A stretch of DNA of 25,273 bases from CAZALT01 sp964485515 (GTDB lineage: Bacteria; Actinomycetota; Acidimicrobiia; Acidimicrobiales; Acidimicrobilacustridaceae). Position 1 is the stretch's first letter. The number at the start of each line of letters is the position of its first letter. Of the stretch, positions 1 to 7,470 are shown piece after piece. A program made the translations under genes and the position numbers. The notes below the pieces were generated by a model. That model did not search any database. It had not been told where the DNA came from and worked only from the letters and a program-made list of their open reading frames with translations. The stretch lies in the NCBI GenBank assembly GCA_964485515.1, contig CAZALT010000034.1:1-25273 (forward strand). The letters are read 5' to 3'.

Positions 1-89
1 TCCGACGTCGGTCGAGCGGTGGCTCGGCGAGCCGAGCAAGACGATCGCGTGGGACGACCCGTCGCGGCGCTCCGGCGACGGCGCATCGG

Positions 90-95
90 TAGCGT
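90..95 (+). promoter_or_regulatory. Possible -10 element of a leaderless patatin transcript
   Basis: TAGCGT fits the actinobacterial TAnnnT -10 pattern and ends 8 nt before the ATG at 104. That spacing would make the mRNA leaderless, and no Shine-Dalgarno sequence is seen before this ATG. No convincing -35 is visible. The reading frame stays open to the left window edge, so an upstream start cannot be fully excluded. Confidence 0.3.
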
Positions 96-103
96 GTCCG
101 CCC

Positions 104-1072
104 ATGACCACGCGCGCTTCGCTCCTGGACGCCTTCTCCGAGGATGGGCTCGCTCTCCCTCGTGACTTCTCCGCCGGCTACGCCGATGGCCTTCGGACCG
201 GTCTCTCCCTCGGCGGCGGGGGCGTCTACTTCGTGGCCTGGCAGGTCGCCTACCTCCACCAGCTCGACAAGCTCGGCGTCGACCTCGCCGGTGCCGACCG
301 GATCGTCGGGACCTCCGCGGGCTCGATCGTCGCGGCGGTGCTCGAAGCGGGCAACATCGGCCGCTTCTTCAAGGAGGCCAACTTGTTGGCGAAGGCCCCG
401 AAGCTGCTCAGCACGCTGGCGCCGGCCGGCAACCTCAAGCCGAGCCAGATCCGGTCCCGCGACCTCTTCGCCGGGGCGGACAACGCTCGACCCGAGACCT
501 TGCAGGCGATCGGTCACTCGGCCCTCGCGGCCGACACGCCCCCGGCCACCACGATGGTTCGCAACCTCGGCATGATCCTGGCGTCGCGTCGCTGGCCGTC
601 GTCGGACCTCTTCATCAGCTGTGCCGACACCTACACGGGCGAGCGATGCCTGGTGACGAAGTCGGCGAAGGTGCCGATCGCCCGGGCGGTCGCCGCCAGC
701 TCGGCGGTGCCCGGCGTGTTCCCACCGCAGCCGGTCGGTGACCGGTTCTGCATGGACGGCGGGGTCAGCGGGACCGGCATCCACCTCGACGTCCTGGCCG
801 GTGCGAAGCGAGCCGTCGTGATCGCGCTCACCGACGGCAAGGACCTCGGCGACGGCCTCGACGACATCGGGATCATGACGAACCCTCCCGGCGGCGTGCT
901 CGCCGAGCTCGAGCACCTGCGCGACAGCGGTACCGACGTGTTCTTCCGGAAGCCGGAGTCGTTCGACATCATGAAGCTCATGGACCCCGCCGCGGTCCCC
1001 GAGGCGCTGGCGATGGGCAAGCGACAGGCGCGCGCTGATGCCGACGACCTTCGATCGTTCCTCGAGGTCTGA
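104..1072 (+). CDS. Patatin-like phospholipase family protein
   Basis: Predicted serine acyl-hydrolase of the patatin family (322 aa), which hydrolyses ester bonds of phospholipids or other lipids with a Ser-Asp dyad. Seen in the sequence: the glycine-rich oxyanion-hole motif GGGG at residues 37-40, the nucleophile elbow GTSAG at 69-73 (Ser71), and the DGG motif with the likely catalytic Asp at 218. All three are in the usual order and spacing. No signal peptide or membrane segment is evident, so a cytoplasmic or membrane-peripheral location is likely. The ATG start follows a possible leaderless -10 (TAGCGT). The frame is open upstream to the window edge, but nothing resembling patatin lies there. 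A small membrane protein gene begins 6 nt after its stop, so the two are probably co-transcribed. The substrate cannot be told. Confidence 0.9.
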   Translation: MTTRASLLDAFSEDGLALPRDFSAGYADGLRTGLSLGGGGVYFVAWQVAYLHQLDKLGVDLAGADRIVGTSAGSIVAAVLEAGNIGRFFKEANLLAKAPKLLSTLAPAGNLKPSQIRSRDLFAGADNARPETLQAIGHSALAADTPPATTMVRNLGMILASRRWPSSDLFISCADTYTGERCLVTKSAKVPIARAVAASSAVPGVFPPQPVGDRFCMDGGVSGTGIHLDVLAGAKRAVVIALTDGKDLGDGLDDIGIMTNPPGGVLAELEHLRDSGTDVFFRKPESFDIMKLMDPAAVPEALAMGKRQARADADDLRSFLEV

Positions 1073-1078
1073 TCAGAC

Positions 1079-1429
1079 GTGGCGACGTACGGGGTGCTCT
1101 CCACGGCGCTGCGGCGGTCGTTCGAGCAGTACCGCGCTGACCATCCCGTCGATGGCGAGGTCGCGATGGACGGGATGGTCGTCGGGCGTCCCCTCGGTTC
1201 GGCTTCGCGGCGGGCCGTCACCGTCCAGGTGGCTGCGATAGCGGGCTTCATCGGGTTTCTCCTGGGCCTCGGTCTGCTCGACTTCAGCTCGATCGCCGAG
1301 CCGCTGGCGCTCGGCGGGGCCGTCGGCGTCGTGGTGAGGCCACCCGGGCGCGTTGCCGGAGACGCGCCCGCGACGATCTGGGTGACGACATCGTCGCTGA
1401 GCCACCTGCCCTGCCTCACGGATCGCTGA
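1079..1429 (+). CDS. Small predicted membrane protein, unknown function
   Basis: I do not recognise a family. The 116-aa frame starts at GTG 6 nt after the patatin stop. The end of the patatin gene (GAGG near 1064-1067) could serve as a ribosome site. Codon third positions are strongly GC, as in real genes here. A hydrophobic stretch at about residues 47-68 (AAIAGFIGFLLGLGLL) looks like a transmembrane helix, and a weaker one spans about 72-86. The N-terminal ~45 residues are polar. A strong hairpin starts 4 nt after the stop, which supports a real transcription unit ending here. The patatin gene and this one probably form a two-gene operon, suggesting a membrane-linked partner of the lipase; that is inference. 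The overlapping minus-strand frames have lower-quality composition and no recognisable domain. Confidence 0.5.
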   Translation: MATYGVLSTALRRSFEQYRADHPVDGEVAMDGMVVGRPLGSASRRAVTVQVAAIAGFIGFLLGLGLLDFSSIAEPLALGGAVGVVVRPPGRVAGDAPATIWVTTSSLSHLPCLTDR

Positions 1430-1433
1430 TGCC

Positions 1434-1461
1434 GGTCTCCGATGCAGTGGCATGGGAGACC
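1434..1461 (+). terminator. Hairpin downstream of the small membrane protein gene
   Basis: Arms GGTCTCC (1434-1440) and GGAGACC (1455-1461) pair perfectly. After a single G/G mismatch, ATGC (1442-1445) pairs with GCAT (1450-1453) around an AGTG loop. It begins 4 nt after the TGA at 1427-1429. There is no T-tract, as is common for actinobacterial terminators. Confidence 0.55.
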
Positions 1462-1704
1462 AGGGACCGACGTCCACGCTGATGATTCGCGTCCGCGCCG
1501 TGGCGGGCCGAAGGGGAACGGCCGATCTCAGAGTGGGTCCTCGGGATCTCATGGCGAACGTGCTCACCCGACGCGAGGACAAGAGTTGGCCACCGCGGCC
1601 GTCCCTTCGACCGGCACCAGGCAGCCCACCTGGTCGGGTGGTCATCGGTGGCACCTACAGTGCCGGACGGACCGGCCCAGAGCGATCGAACGGAGGGCGT
1701 CGCC
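1462..1704. other. Intergenic region with possible helicase promoter
   Basis: No convincing gene is seen. Short frames on both strands have no recognisable domain. TACAGT at 1656-1661 is a TAnnnT-type -10 candidate about 45 nt before the helicase GTG start, without a clear -35. GGAGG at 1692-1696 is the ribosome site of the helicase gene. Confidence 0.35.
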
Positions 1705-4700
1705 GTGATCGATGTGCACCTGTTCGAAGATGACGGCGCCTGGATCGTCGCTGTCGACGGGGCGGAGCACCGGTTCGCGTCCCGGGGGGAGGCCTTTCGC
1801 TCCGCGGCGGGCCAGGCTCGCGACCGGTCGCCGAGCCGCATCGTCAAGGAGCCACCCGCGGTCCGAGCCGGGACACCCGGCCTTGCTTGCTCGGCGCCCG
1901 AAGCTGTGGCACCGCCTGACGGTCACGGTGATGACCCCGATCGGGCCGTGCTCGACCGGCTCGGGCCCAAGGCGCGCGCCGCGTTCGAACGCGCCCGTCT
2001 CGTCGATCGAGAGGGTGGTGGCGGCGGAGTCGGGGGCCAGCCTTGGCTCGGCGATGAGCCGGGCATCGAAGACGACGGCGGCTGGTTCGAGGAGCCGACA
2101 GCGATGCGCGACGCCACCGGCGCGTCGACCGCGACCGCGACCGCGACCGGGACTGGGTCTCGGACCCGTGCGAGCGGCGAGGACACCTTCGATGCCCCGG
2201 CCGTCCCGGTTGCGTTCGACGACGACGATCCGACCTGGGACTGGGCTCGCCTCGCCGGCCCTCCTGAGCTGGGCCGTTCGGTCGTGTTGCCCGTCGGGGC
2301 CGACGTGCCCGAGCCGTGGGCGAGCTGCGACGAGATCGCCGTCCAGCTCGACGGAGCCGACGGTGCCGACGGTGCCGACGGTGCCGAGATCCTCGGCCGG
2401 GTTCGCGCCGCGTTCCTGGGCCGGGTCCCGGTGGTCTACCGCGTGGCCATGTCGATGCCTCCGGCCTCGACTGCGGTGACCACCGAGGTGTGGCAGATCC
2501 CCGTCGACTTCGAGGTCGTGGACGAGGTCGTGTGGCACCTGGTGTTCGCCAACTCGGTCGACGCCCGCGATCCCGACCGTCCGGTGTGGCCACTCGCCCG
2601 AGCGGCCCGTGGCCTCGGCGCCGGATGGTCCGAGACGGGCGACGTCGTGCTGCCCGACGGGCGGATCGCGTTGTGCGACGGCGGCCCCTTGCACTTCTGG
2701 CCCGATGGCCGCCTCCCGCTCGATGGCGGTTCGGGAGGCGGTGCGGGTTCCGACGCCGGCGAGGCGGTGGTGGTCCCGCGGGTGACGATCGACGCCGCCC
2801 GGATCGATCCCATCGGCGCCGAGCCACCGACCGCGGAGCTCGCGCCCGACCAGCTCGCATCGGTGGGCGACCGCGCGGCCCGGTCGCGCATCGTTGCGCC
2901 CGCGGGTTCGGGCAAGACCCGCGTGCTCACCGAGCGGGCCCGTCACCTGCTTCGCACGCACCACCTCCCGGCCCGTTCGGTGTGCATGGTCGCGTTCAAC
3001 AAGCGGGCCCAGGAGGAGATGCGCGATCGCACCCGCGACCTGCCCGGCCTCCAGATCCAGACCCTCAACGCCTTGGCTCTGTCGATCCTGAACGGCGGCG
3101 GATCGTTCCGCTCGCGTGGTGAGCGGGTCACCACGATCGACGAGCTCCAGGTCCGGCGCATCCTGTCCGAGCGGGTGCAGTTCCCGCGGCGGGCCAACAC
3201 CGACCCGGCGGCGGCGTGGCTCGACGCGCTGTCGATGGTCCGGCTCGGGCTGCAGGATCCCGTCGACGTCGAGGCGGATCTCAACGGCGATGTCGACGGG
3301 TTCGCCCGCTTCTTCGCCGGCTATCGACGAGAGCTCTCCGATCGGAGCCTCGTCGACTTCGACGAGCAGATCTACCGGGCCATCGAGGTGCTCCTGCGAG
3401 AGCCCGAGACGCGGGCGGTCGCCCAGGCCTCGTGCCGCGTGCTGCTCGTCGACGAGTTCCAGGACCTTGCCCCGGCTCACCTCCTGCTGGTTCGCCTCCT
3501 CGCGGGCGCGGAGGCCGACGTGTTCGGGGTGGGGGACGACGATCAGACCATCTACGGCTACTCGGGAGCGCGTCCCGAGTGGCTGATCGACTTCGACCAC
3601 TACTTCCCGGGCGCAACCCATCACGCGCTGGAGGTCAACTACCGGTGTCCCGTCGAGGTGGTGACCTCGGCCAGCAACCTGCTGTCGCACAACCGCCACC
3701 GCGTGCCCAAGGACATCCGACCTGGTCCGAACGCGGCGCCGGGAAGGACCGTCCAGGTCGTGCGTCACCGGGAGCCGGTCGAGGCGACCGCGGAGCGGAT
3801 CGTCGAGCTCGTCGACGCAGGGGTGCCGACCAGCGACATCATCGTGTTGACCCGGGTGAACACGCTGCTGGCTCCGGTGCAGGCGGCGCTGTACGGAGCG
3901 GGCATCCCGGTCCTCAACCGCGAGGGCGGCCGGTTCCTCGAACGCACGGGCGTCGCCGCCGCATTGGCGTGGCTGCGTCTGGCCGTCGGCACCAGGTCGA
4001 AAGGGGGCGGCCTGAGCGGCCCCGACATCGAGAAGGCCGCCCGTCGTCCCGGGCGCAGCCTCTCGCCGAAGGTCATCGAGTGGATGGCCGAGCAGCACGA
4101 CGTTGCCGGGCTGCGCCGGCTGGCCGGGCGACTCCAGGACAAGGACGGCGTGAAGGTCGAGGGCTTCACCACCGACGTCGAGCGCATCCGCCGCCTGGCG
4201 AGCACGGCGACCACCGACCGCCTGGTCGCCTTCGTGCGCAGCGACCTCGGCCTCGACCGGGCCATGCAGACCCTCGACTCGGCCCACCGCGGCCGCAACA
4301 GCGCGGCGCACAGCGACGACCTCCGGGCGTTGATCGCGCTCGGCGTGCTGCACCCCGATCCCGTGGGGTTCGAGGCCTGGTTGCGCACGGCCCTCGACGG
4401 CGGTCGCGACGATGCGGGCGTGCAGCTGTCCACGGTGCACCGGGTGAAGGGCCTCGAGTGGCCGCACGTCATCGTCCACGACGCGTCGATCGGTCTGTTC
4501 CCGCATCGGCTGAGCACCGACATCGAGGAGGAGCGGCGGGTCTTCCACGTCGCCATCACCCGCTGCCAGGACGATCTCACGATCGTCGCCGACGGCGAGA
4601 GCCCGTCGATGTTCCTCGACGAGCTGCGAGAGCCCGCTCGACCTCGGCCCGACGGCGAGGAAGCCGACGTCGCCCACGGACCTGCGACACGAGGACGAGC

Positions 4701-5190
4701 GCCGGTCTTCGAGCGCACGGCGAAGAAGGCGGCACCCGCCGAACGGGAGGTGGTCGCCGAGGTCGGCCTGAAGGTGGAGTGGGGCGGGTACGACTGCAAG
4801 GTCGTCGAGGTCGAGACCGACGGCGTGATCCTCAGCCCCGGCAAGGCACGCTTCACCGTCGCCTACGGATCGATGGTCGACATCGGTGGACGTCCCCATC
4901 GCCTGGTAACCGGCACGGCCAAGCAGCGCACGGCCAAGCAGGGTGCGGCGTCGGGTGTTGCGCTCGACGCCGCCGATGCCGCGGTGCTCGCCGCTCTGAA
5001 GGTGTGGCGTCTCGAGCGGGCGAAGACCGACGAGGTCCCGGCGTTCGTGGTGTTCAGCGATGCCACGCTCGAAGCGATCGTCGCCGCCCGGCCCACCACC
5101 CCCGACGAGCTGCTCGCCATCAGCGGCATCGGCCCCACCAAGCTCGACCGCTACGGCGACGAACTCCTCGCCACCCTCGACGACGCCTGA
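1705..5190 (+). CDS. UvrD/Rep-family ATP-dependent DNA helicase with HRDC domain
   Basis: Superfamily 1A 3'-5' DNA helicase (1161 aa), likely in DNA repair or recombination. GTG at 1705 is chosen because GGAGG sits 8 nt upstream; an ATG at 1648 in frame lacks this. Residues 1-35 resemble a DUF2188-like small domain. Residues ~36-390 are acidic and low-complexity, with a DGA tandem repeat near 216-228. The motor core follows: Walker A AGSGKT (K404), motif Ia-like VAFNKRAQEEM, Walker B LLVDEFQD (~580), motif III GVGDDDQTIYGYSGA (~608), motif IV NYRCP, motif V STVHRVKGLEWP (~908) and motif VI HVAITRCQ (~948). An HRDC domain ending in ISGIGPTKLDRYG occupies ~1090-1160. The helicase-HRDC order recalls mycobacterial UvrD2, but the long N-terminal extension is unlike it and no tetracysteine motif is seen. 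Transcribed alone. Confidence 0.9.
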   Translation: MIDVHLFEDDGAWIVAVDGAEHRFASRGEAFRSAAGQARDRSPSRIVKEPPAVRAGTPGLACSAPEAVAPPDGHGDDPDRAVLDRLGPKARAAFERARLVDREGGGGGVGGQPWLGDEPGIEDDGGWFEEPTAMRDATGASTATATATGTGSRTRASGEDTFDAPAVPVAFDDDDPTWDWARLAGPPELGRSVVLPVGADVPEPWASCDEIAVQLDGADGADGADGAEILGRVRAAFLGRVPVVYRVAMSMPPASTAVTTEVWQIPVDFEVVDEVVWHLVFANSVDARDPDRPVWPLARAARGLGAGWSETGDVVLPDGRIALCDGGPLHFWPDGRLPLDGGSGGGAGSDAGEAVVVPRVTIDAARIDPIGAEPPTAELAPDQLASVGDRAARSRIVAPAGSGKTRVLTERARHLLRTHHLPARSVCMVAFNKRAQEEMRDRTRDLPGLQIQTLNALALSILNGGGSFRSRGERVTTIDELQVRRILSERVQFPRRANTDPAAAWLDALSMVRLGLQDPVDVEADLNGDVDGFARFFAGYRRELSDRSLVDFDEQIYRAIEVLLREPETRAVAQASCRVLLVDEFQDLAPAHLLLVRLLAGAEADVFGVGDDDQTIYGYSGARPEWLIDFDHYFPGATHHALEVNYRCPVEVVTSASNLLSHNRHRVPKDIRPGPNAAPGRTVQVVRHREPVEATAERIVELVDAGVPTSDIIVLTRVNTLLAPVQAALYGAGIPVLNREGGRFLERTGVAAALAWLRLAVGTRSKGGGLSGPDIEKAARRPGRSLSPKVIEWMAEQHDVAGLRRLAGRLQDKDGVKVEGFTTDVERIRRLASTATTDRLVAFVRSDLGLDRAMQTLDSAHRGRNSAAHSDDLRALIALGVLHPDPVGFEAWLRTALDGGRDDAGVQLSTVHRVKGLEWPHVIVHDASIGLFPHRLSTDIEEERRVFHVAITRCQDDLTIVADGESPSMFLDELREPARPRPDGEEADVAHGPATRGRAPVFERTAKKAAPAEREVVAEVGLKVEWGGYDCKVVEVETDGVILSPGKARFTVAYGSMVDIGGRPHRLVTGTAKQRTAKQGAASGVALDAADAAVLAALKVWRLERAKTDEVPAFVVFSDATLEAIVAARPTTPDELLAISGIGPTKLDRYGDELLATLDDA

Positions 5191-5217
5191 TCCGCGACTC
5201 GTCGTCCTTGTCGGATC
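5189..5217 (+). terminator. Possible imperfect terminator of the helicase gene
   Basis: GATCC (5189-5193) plus GAC (5196-5198) can pair with GTC (5210-5212) plus GGATC (5213-5217), leaving a 2-nt bulge. It overlaps the TGA stop. The stem is weak and no T-tract follows. Confidence 0.3.
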
Positions 5218-5300
5218 GGGTCCGTAGGTTTGGTGTTCTCGCGGCCGCGCCATTTACCCGGCGGTCAGGGCGCAGGCGGGACGCCCCTCAAGCGAGCGGA

Positions 5301-5411
5301 GTGGTGAGCGCAGCCCGCACACCGACGGCGCGGCGAGGGTCGGTCTGGTGGGTCGACCTCGAGGACCCGACGGGATCTGAGCCGGGCTGGCAGCGGCCGG
5401 TCGTCGTCATC
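5301..5411 (+). pseudogene. 5' remnant of a MazF/PemK-like toxin gene
   Basis: A frame opening with GTG GTG at 5301 encodes RRGSVWWVDLEDPTGSEPGW followed by QRPVVVIS. This is the N-terminal signature of the MazF/PemK endoribonuclease family (RG-VWWVDL-P--GSEPG--RPVVV), covering the first strands of the SH3-like barrel. The family likeness stops exactly at the TCA codon 5412-5414, which is the complement of the stop codon of the convergent FepC-type gene. Beyond it the frame is only antisense of that gene. The remaining ~75 residues of a normal ~110-aa toxin are absent, and no MazE-like antitoxin gene is seen upstream. I infer a truncation or rearrangement junction at the end of the transporter operon. 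The fragment cannot make an active toxin. Confidence 0.6.
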
Positions 5412-6290
5412 TCAGCGGTGCGTGCGGCCGATGGGGACGACCATCGGGGAACCGGTGACCGGATCGGGCACCACCTTGCTGTCGAGGCCGAACACCTCTT
5501 TGACGTTGGCTTCGGTCATCACCGTGGCCGGCGGGCCCTCGGCCACGATCGCGCCGTCCTTCATGGCCACGAGGTGGTGCGCGTAGCGCGCCGCCAGGTT
5601 GAGGTCGTGCAGCACGCACACGACGGTGCGCTGCTTTGCCGCGTTGAGCTCGGCGAGCAGGTCGAGCACCTCGACCTGGTGGGCCAGGTCGAGGAAGGTC
5701 GTGGGCTCGTCGAGGAGCAGGATGTCGGTGCCCTGGGCGAGCGCCATGGCGATCCACACCCGTTGCCGCTGACCGCCCGAGAGCTCGTCGACCGACCGGT
5801 CGGCCAGGTCGGCGGTTCGTGTGGCGCGCAAGGCCTCCTCGACGGCTTCCTCGTCTTGCGTGGACCACTGGCGGAACCACCGCTGGTGGGGGTGACGACC
5901 CCGGGCGACGAGGTCGCCCACCACGATGCCGTCGGGGGCGACGGGTTGCTGGGGCAGGATGCCCAGCCGCTGGGCCACGACGCGGGTGGGGAGGCTCCGG
6001 ATGTCCTCGCCGTCGAGCAGCACGGTGCCCTGGCGAGGGGTCAGGAGGCGGGCGAGCGCCCGCAGCAGCGTCGACTTGCCGCAGGCGTTGGCCCCGACGA
6101 TCACCGTGATCTCACCGGTGGGGATGCTGACCGACAGGTCCTCCACGATGACCCGGTCGTCGTAGGCGAGGCGCACGTGCTCGGCTCGGAGCCGCGCCGG
6201 GGCGACGGGTGGTGCTCCCGCGGCCGGGGGGTCGGCCGACGGTTGGGTCGGGCCGTCGTCGGTGGACGGCTCGACGAGGGATTCGGTCAT
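5412..6290 (-). CDS. Iron-siderophore ABC transporter ATP-binding protein (FepC/FecE type)
   Basis: Cytoplasmic ATPase subunit (292 aa) that energises import of ferric siderophore, haem or cobalamin-type substrates. It shows Walker A GANACGKST, the Q-loop region ILPQQP, signature LSGGQRQRVWIAMAL, Walker B ILLLDEPTTFLD and the switch histidine in VLHDLNLAARYAHH. The C-terminal DPVTGSPMVVPIG is typical of the FepC branch. ATG at 6290 is preceded by GAGG at good spacing. A GTG at 6326 that overlaps the upstream permease stop (GTGGATGA) would add 12 residues. The N-terminal ~35 residues are acidic and Pro/Thr-rich linker. It is last in a three-gene operon behind two FecCD permeases. Its stop abuts the MazF-like remnant. 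Substrate is inferred from family and iron box, not proven. Confidence 0.92.
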   Translation of the reverse strand: MTESLVEPSTDDGPTQPSADPPAAGAPPVAPARLRAEHVRLAYDDRVIVEDLSVSIPTGEITVIVGANACGKSTLLRALARLLTPRQGTVLLDGEDIRSLPTRVVAQRLGILPQQPVAPDGIVVGDLVARGRHPHQRWFRQWSTQDEEAVEEALRATRTADLADRSVDELSGGQRQRVWIAMALAQGTDILLLDEPTTFLDLAHQVEVLDLLAELNAAKQRTVVCVLHDLNLAARYAHHLVAMKDGAIVAEGPPATVMTEANVKEVFGLDSKVVPDPVTGSPMVVPIGRTHR

Positions 6291-6318
6291 GGCCTCGACC
6301 TCGGCGTGTTCGGGAACG

Positions 6319-7470
6319 TCATCCACCGGTACCGATCTTGTTCGCTCGGGCGAGCAGGAAGAGCAGATAGGGCGCACCGATCATGGCAGTGACCACCCCG
6401 ACGGGCAGTTCGGTCGGGGCGAAGGCTCGCCGCCCGACCAGATCGGCGAACACCATGATCCCTGCGCCGACGAGAGCCGCGGGGATCAGACCCAGCGACC
6501 GGTTGCCGGTGAGCCGGCGTGCGATCTGCGGCGACACCAGCGCGACGAAGCCGACCGGGCCCGCGGCCGCGGTCGCGACAGCGGCCAGGGCGGCACCGAC
6601 CAGGGCGAGCACCAGCTTCGATCGGCGGATCCCGACGCCGAGGCCGGCCGCGCAGTCGTCGCCCATCTCGAGGGTCCGCAGCTCGCGTGACGCGATGAGG
6701 GCCACGGGGACGAGGACGACCATGGCGAGCGTGAGCGGGCGGACGAACTCCCATCCGCGTCCGTTGATGCTGCCCGTGAGCCACACCATCGCCCGCTGGG
6801 CGTCGTAGAGCTTGGCCCGGGTGAGCAGGTAGGCGATGGCGGCGTCGAGCATGGCGGTGATGCCGATGCCGATGAGCACCAGTCGGTAGCTCGACAACCC
6901 CTTCTTGATGGCCAGGAGGTAGATGGCTCCCACCGCGAGGATCGATCCGAGCAGGGCGAGGAGGGCGATCTGGGTCGTGCCGAGCGTGAGGATCACCATG
7001 CCGTACACGGCGAACACCGCGGCGCCCGACGACACGCCGAGGATGTCGGGGCTGGCCAGAGGGTTGCCCACCATGCGCTGGAAGATCTGGCCCGAGATCC
7101 CGAACGCGGCACCGACGAGCAGGGCGGTGAGCGCCCGGGGTAGGCGGAGCTCGCGGATGATGAAGGTGCTGTCCTCGTTTCCCCCGAGGCCCGTGAGCTC
7201 GCCGATCACCTCGGAGATCGGGATGGGGAAGTCGCCGACGCTGACGCTCCACGCCAACCCCAGGGCCACGACCAGTGCGATCGCCATCGAGATGACCGCG
7301 GCCCGCACGTCGATGCGGCCGGAGACCGGTCCGAGCCGGACCGGATGGGCCGCCCCCTCGTGCATCATCCGGCGGATGGCACGGATCCGGTCGGTCGGCC
7401 GGGGCGATCGCGGCCCCGGAGCGTCCGGGGCTCCGGAGCTGTCCGAGGGCGGTACCGCGATAGCGGTCAT
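6319..7470 (-). CDS. FecCD-family ABC transporter permease (second)
   Basis: Polytopic inner-membrane permease (383 aa) of the BtuC/FecCD/FepG family. After a ~55-aa polar N-terminus there are about nine to ten hydrophobic segments. Family landmarks are the coupling-region sequence LRLPRALTALLVGAAFGISG, the motif GNPLASPDILGVSSGAA, and the late segment AAAGPVGFVALVSPQIARRL, which contacts the ATPase. ATG at 7470 is chosen because it overlaps the TGA of the preceding permease by one base (TGATG), implying translational coupling; longer frames upstream run antisense-like through the neighbouring gene. It forms the FepG-like half of a heterodimeric channel with the 7470-8618 product. No gene for a periplasmic-type or lipoprotein binding component lies in the window. 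Confidence 0.92.
   Translation of the reverse strand: MTAIAVPPSDSSGAPDAPGPRSPRPTDRIRAIRRMMHEGAAHPVRLGPVSGRIDVRAAVISMAIALVVALGLAWSVSVGDFPIPISEVIGELTGLGGNEDSTFIIRELRLPRALTALLVGAAFGISGQIFQRMVGNPLASPDILGVSSGAAVFAVYGMVILTLGTTQIALLALLGSILAVGAIYLLAIKKGLSSYRLVLIGIGITAMLDAAIAYLLTRAKLYDAQRAMVWLTGSINGRGWEFVRPLTLAMVVLVPVALIASRELRTLEMGDDCAAGLGVGIRRSKLVLALVGAALAAVATAAAGPVGFVALVSPQIARRLTGNRSLGLIPAALVGAGIMVFADLVGRRAFAPTELPVGVVTAMIGAPYLLFLLARANKIGTGG

Noticed and set aside
1..103. Possible end of an upstream gene, or an N-terminal extension of the patatin protein
   Set aside because: The patatin frame is open to the edge, but the sequence shows no recognisable domain or start, so nothing could be supported.
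1452..1733. A 93-codon plus-strand frame between the small membrane protein gene and the helicase
   Set aside because: It has no domain or ribosome site, overlaps the terminator hairpin and the helicase start, and looks like intergenic sequence.
1642..5253. A 1203-codon open frame on the minus strand opposite the helicase
   Set aside because: It is antisense to a helicase with every SF1 motif. Long antisense frames are expected at this GC content, and its translation is rich in Arg, His and Gly with no domain.
3216..6392. A 1058-codon plus-strand frame running from the helicase into the ABC ATPase gene
   Set aside because: It is an Arg-rich shadow of the helicase followed by antisense of the ATPase. 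Only the short MazF-like part at 5301-5411 looks like real (remnant) coding.
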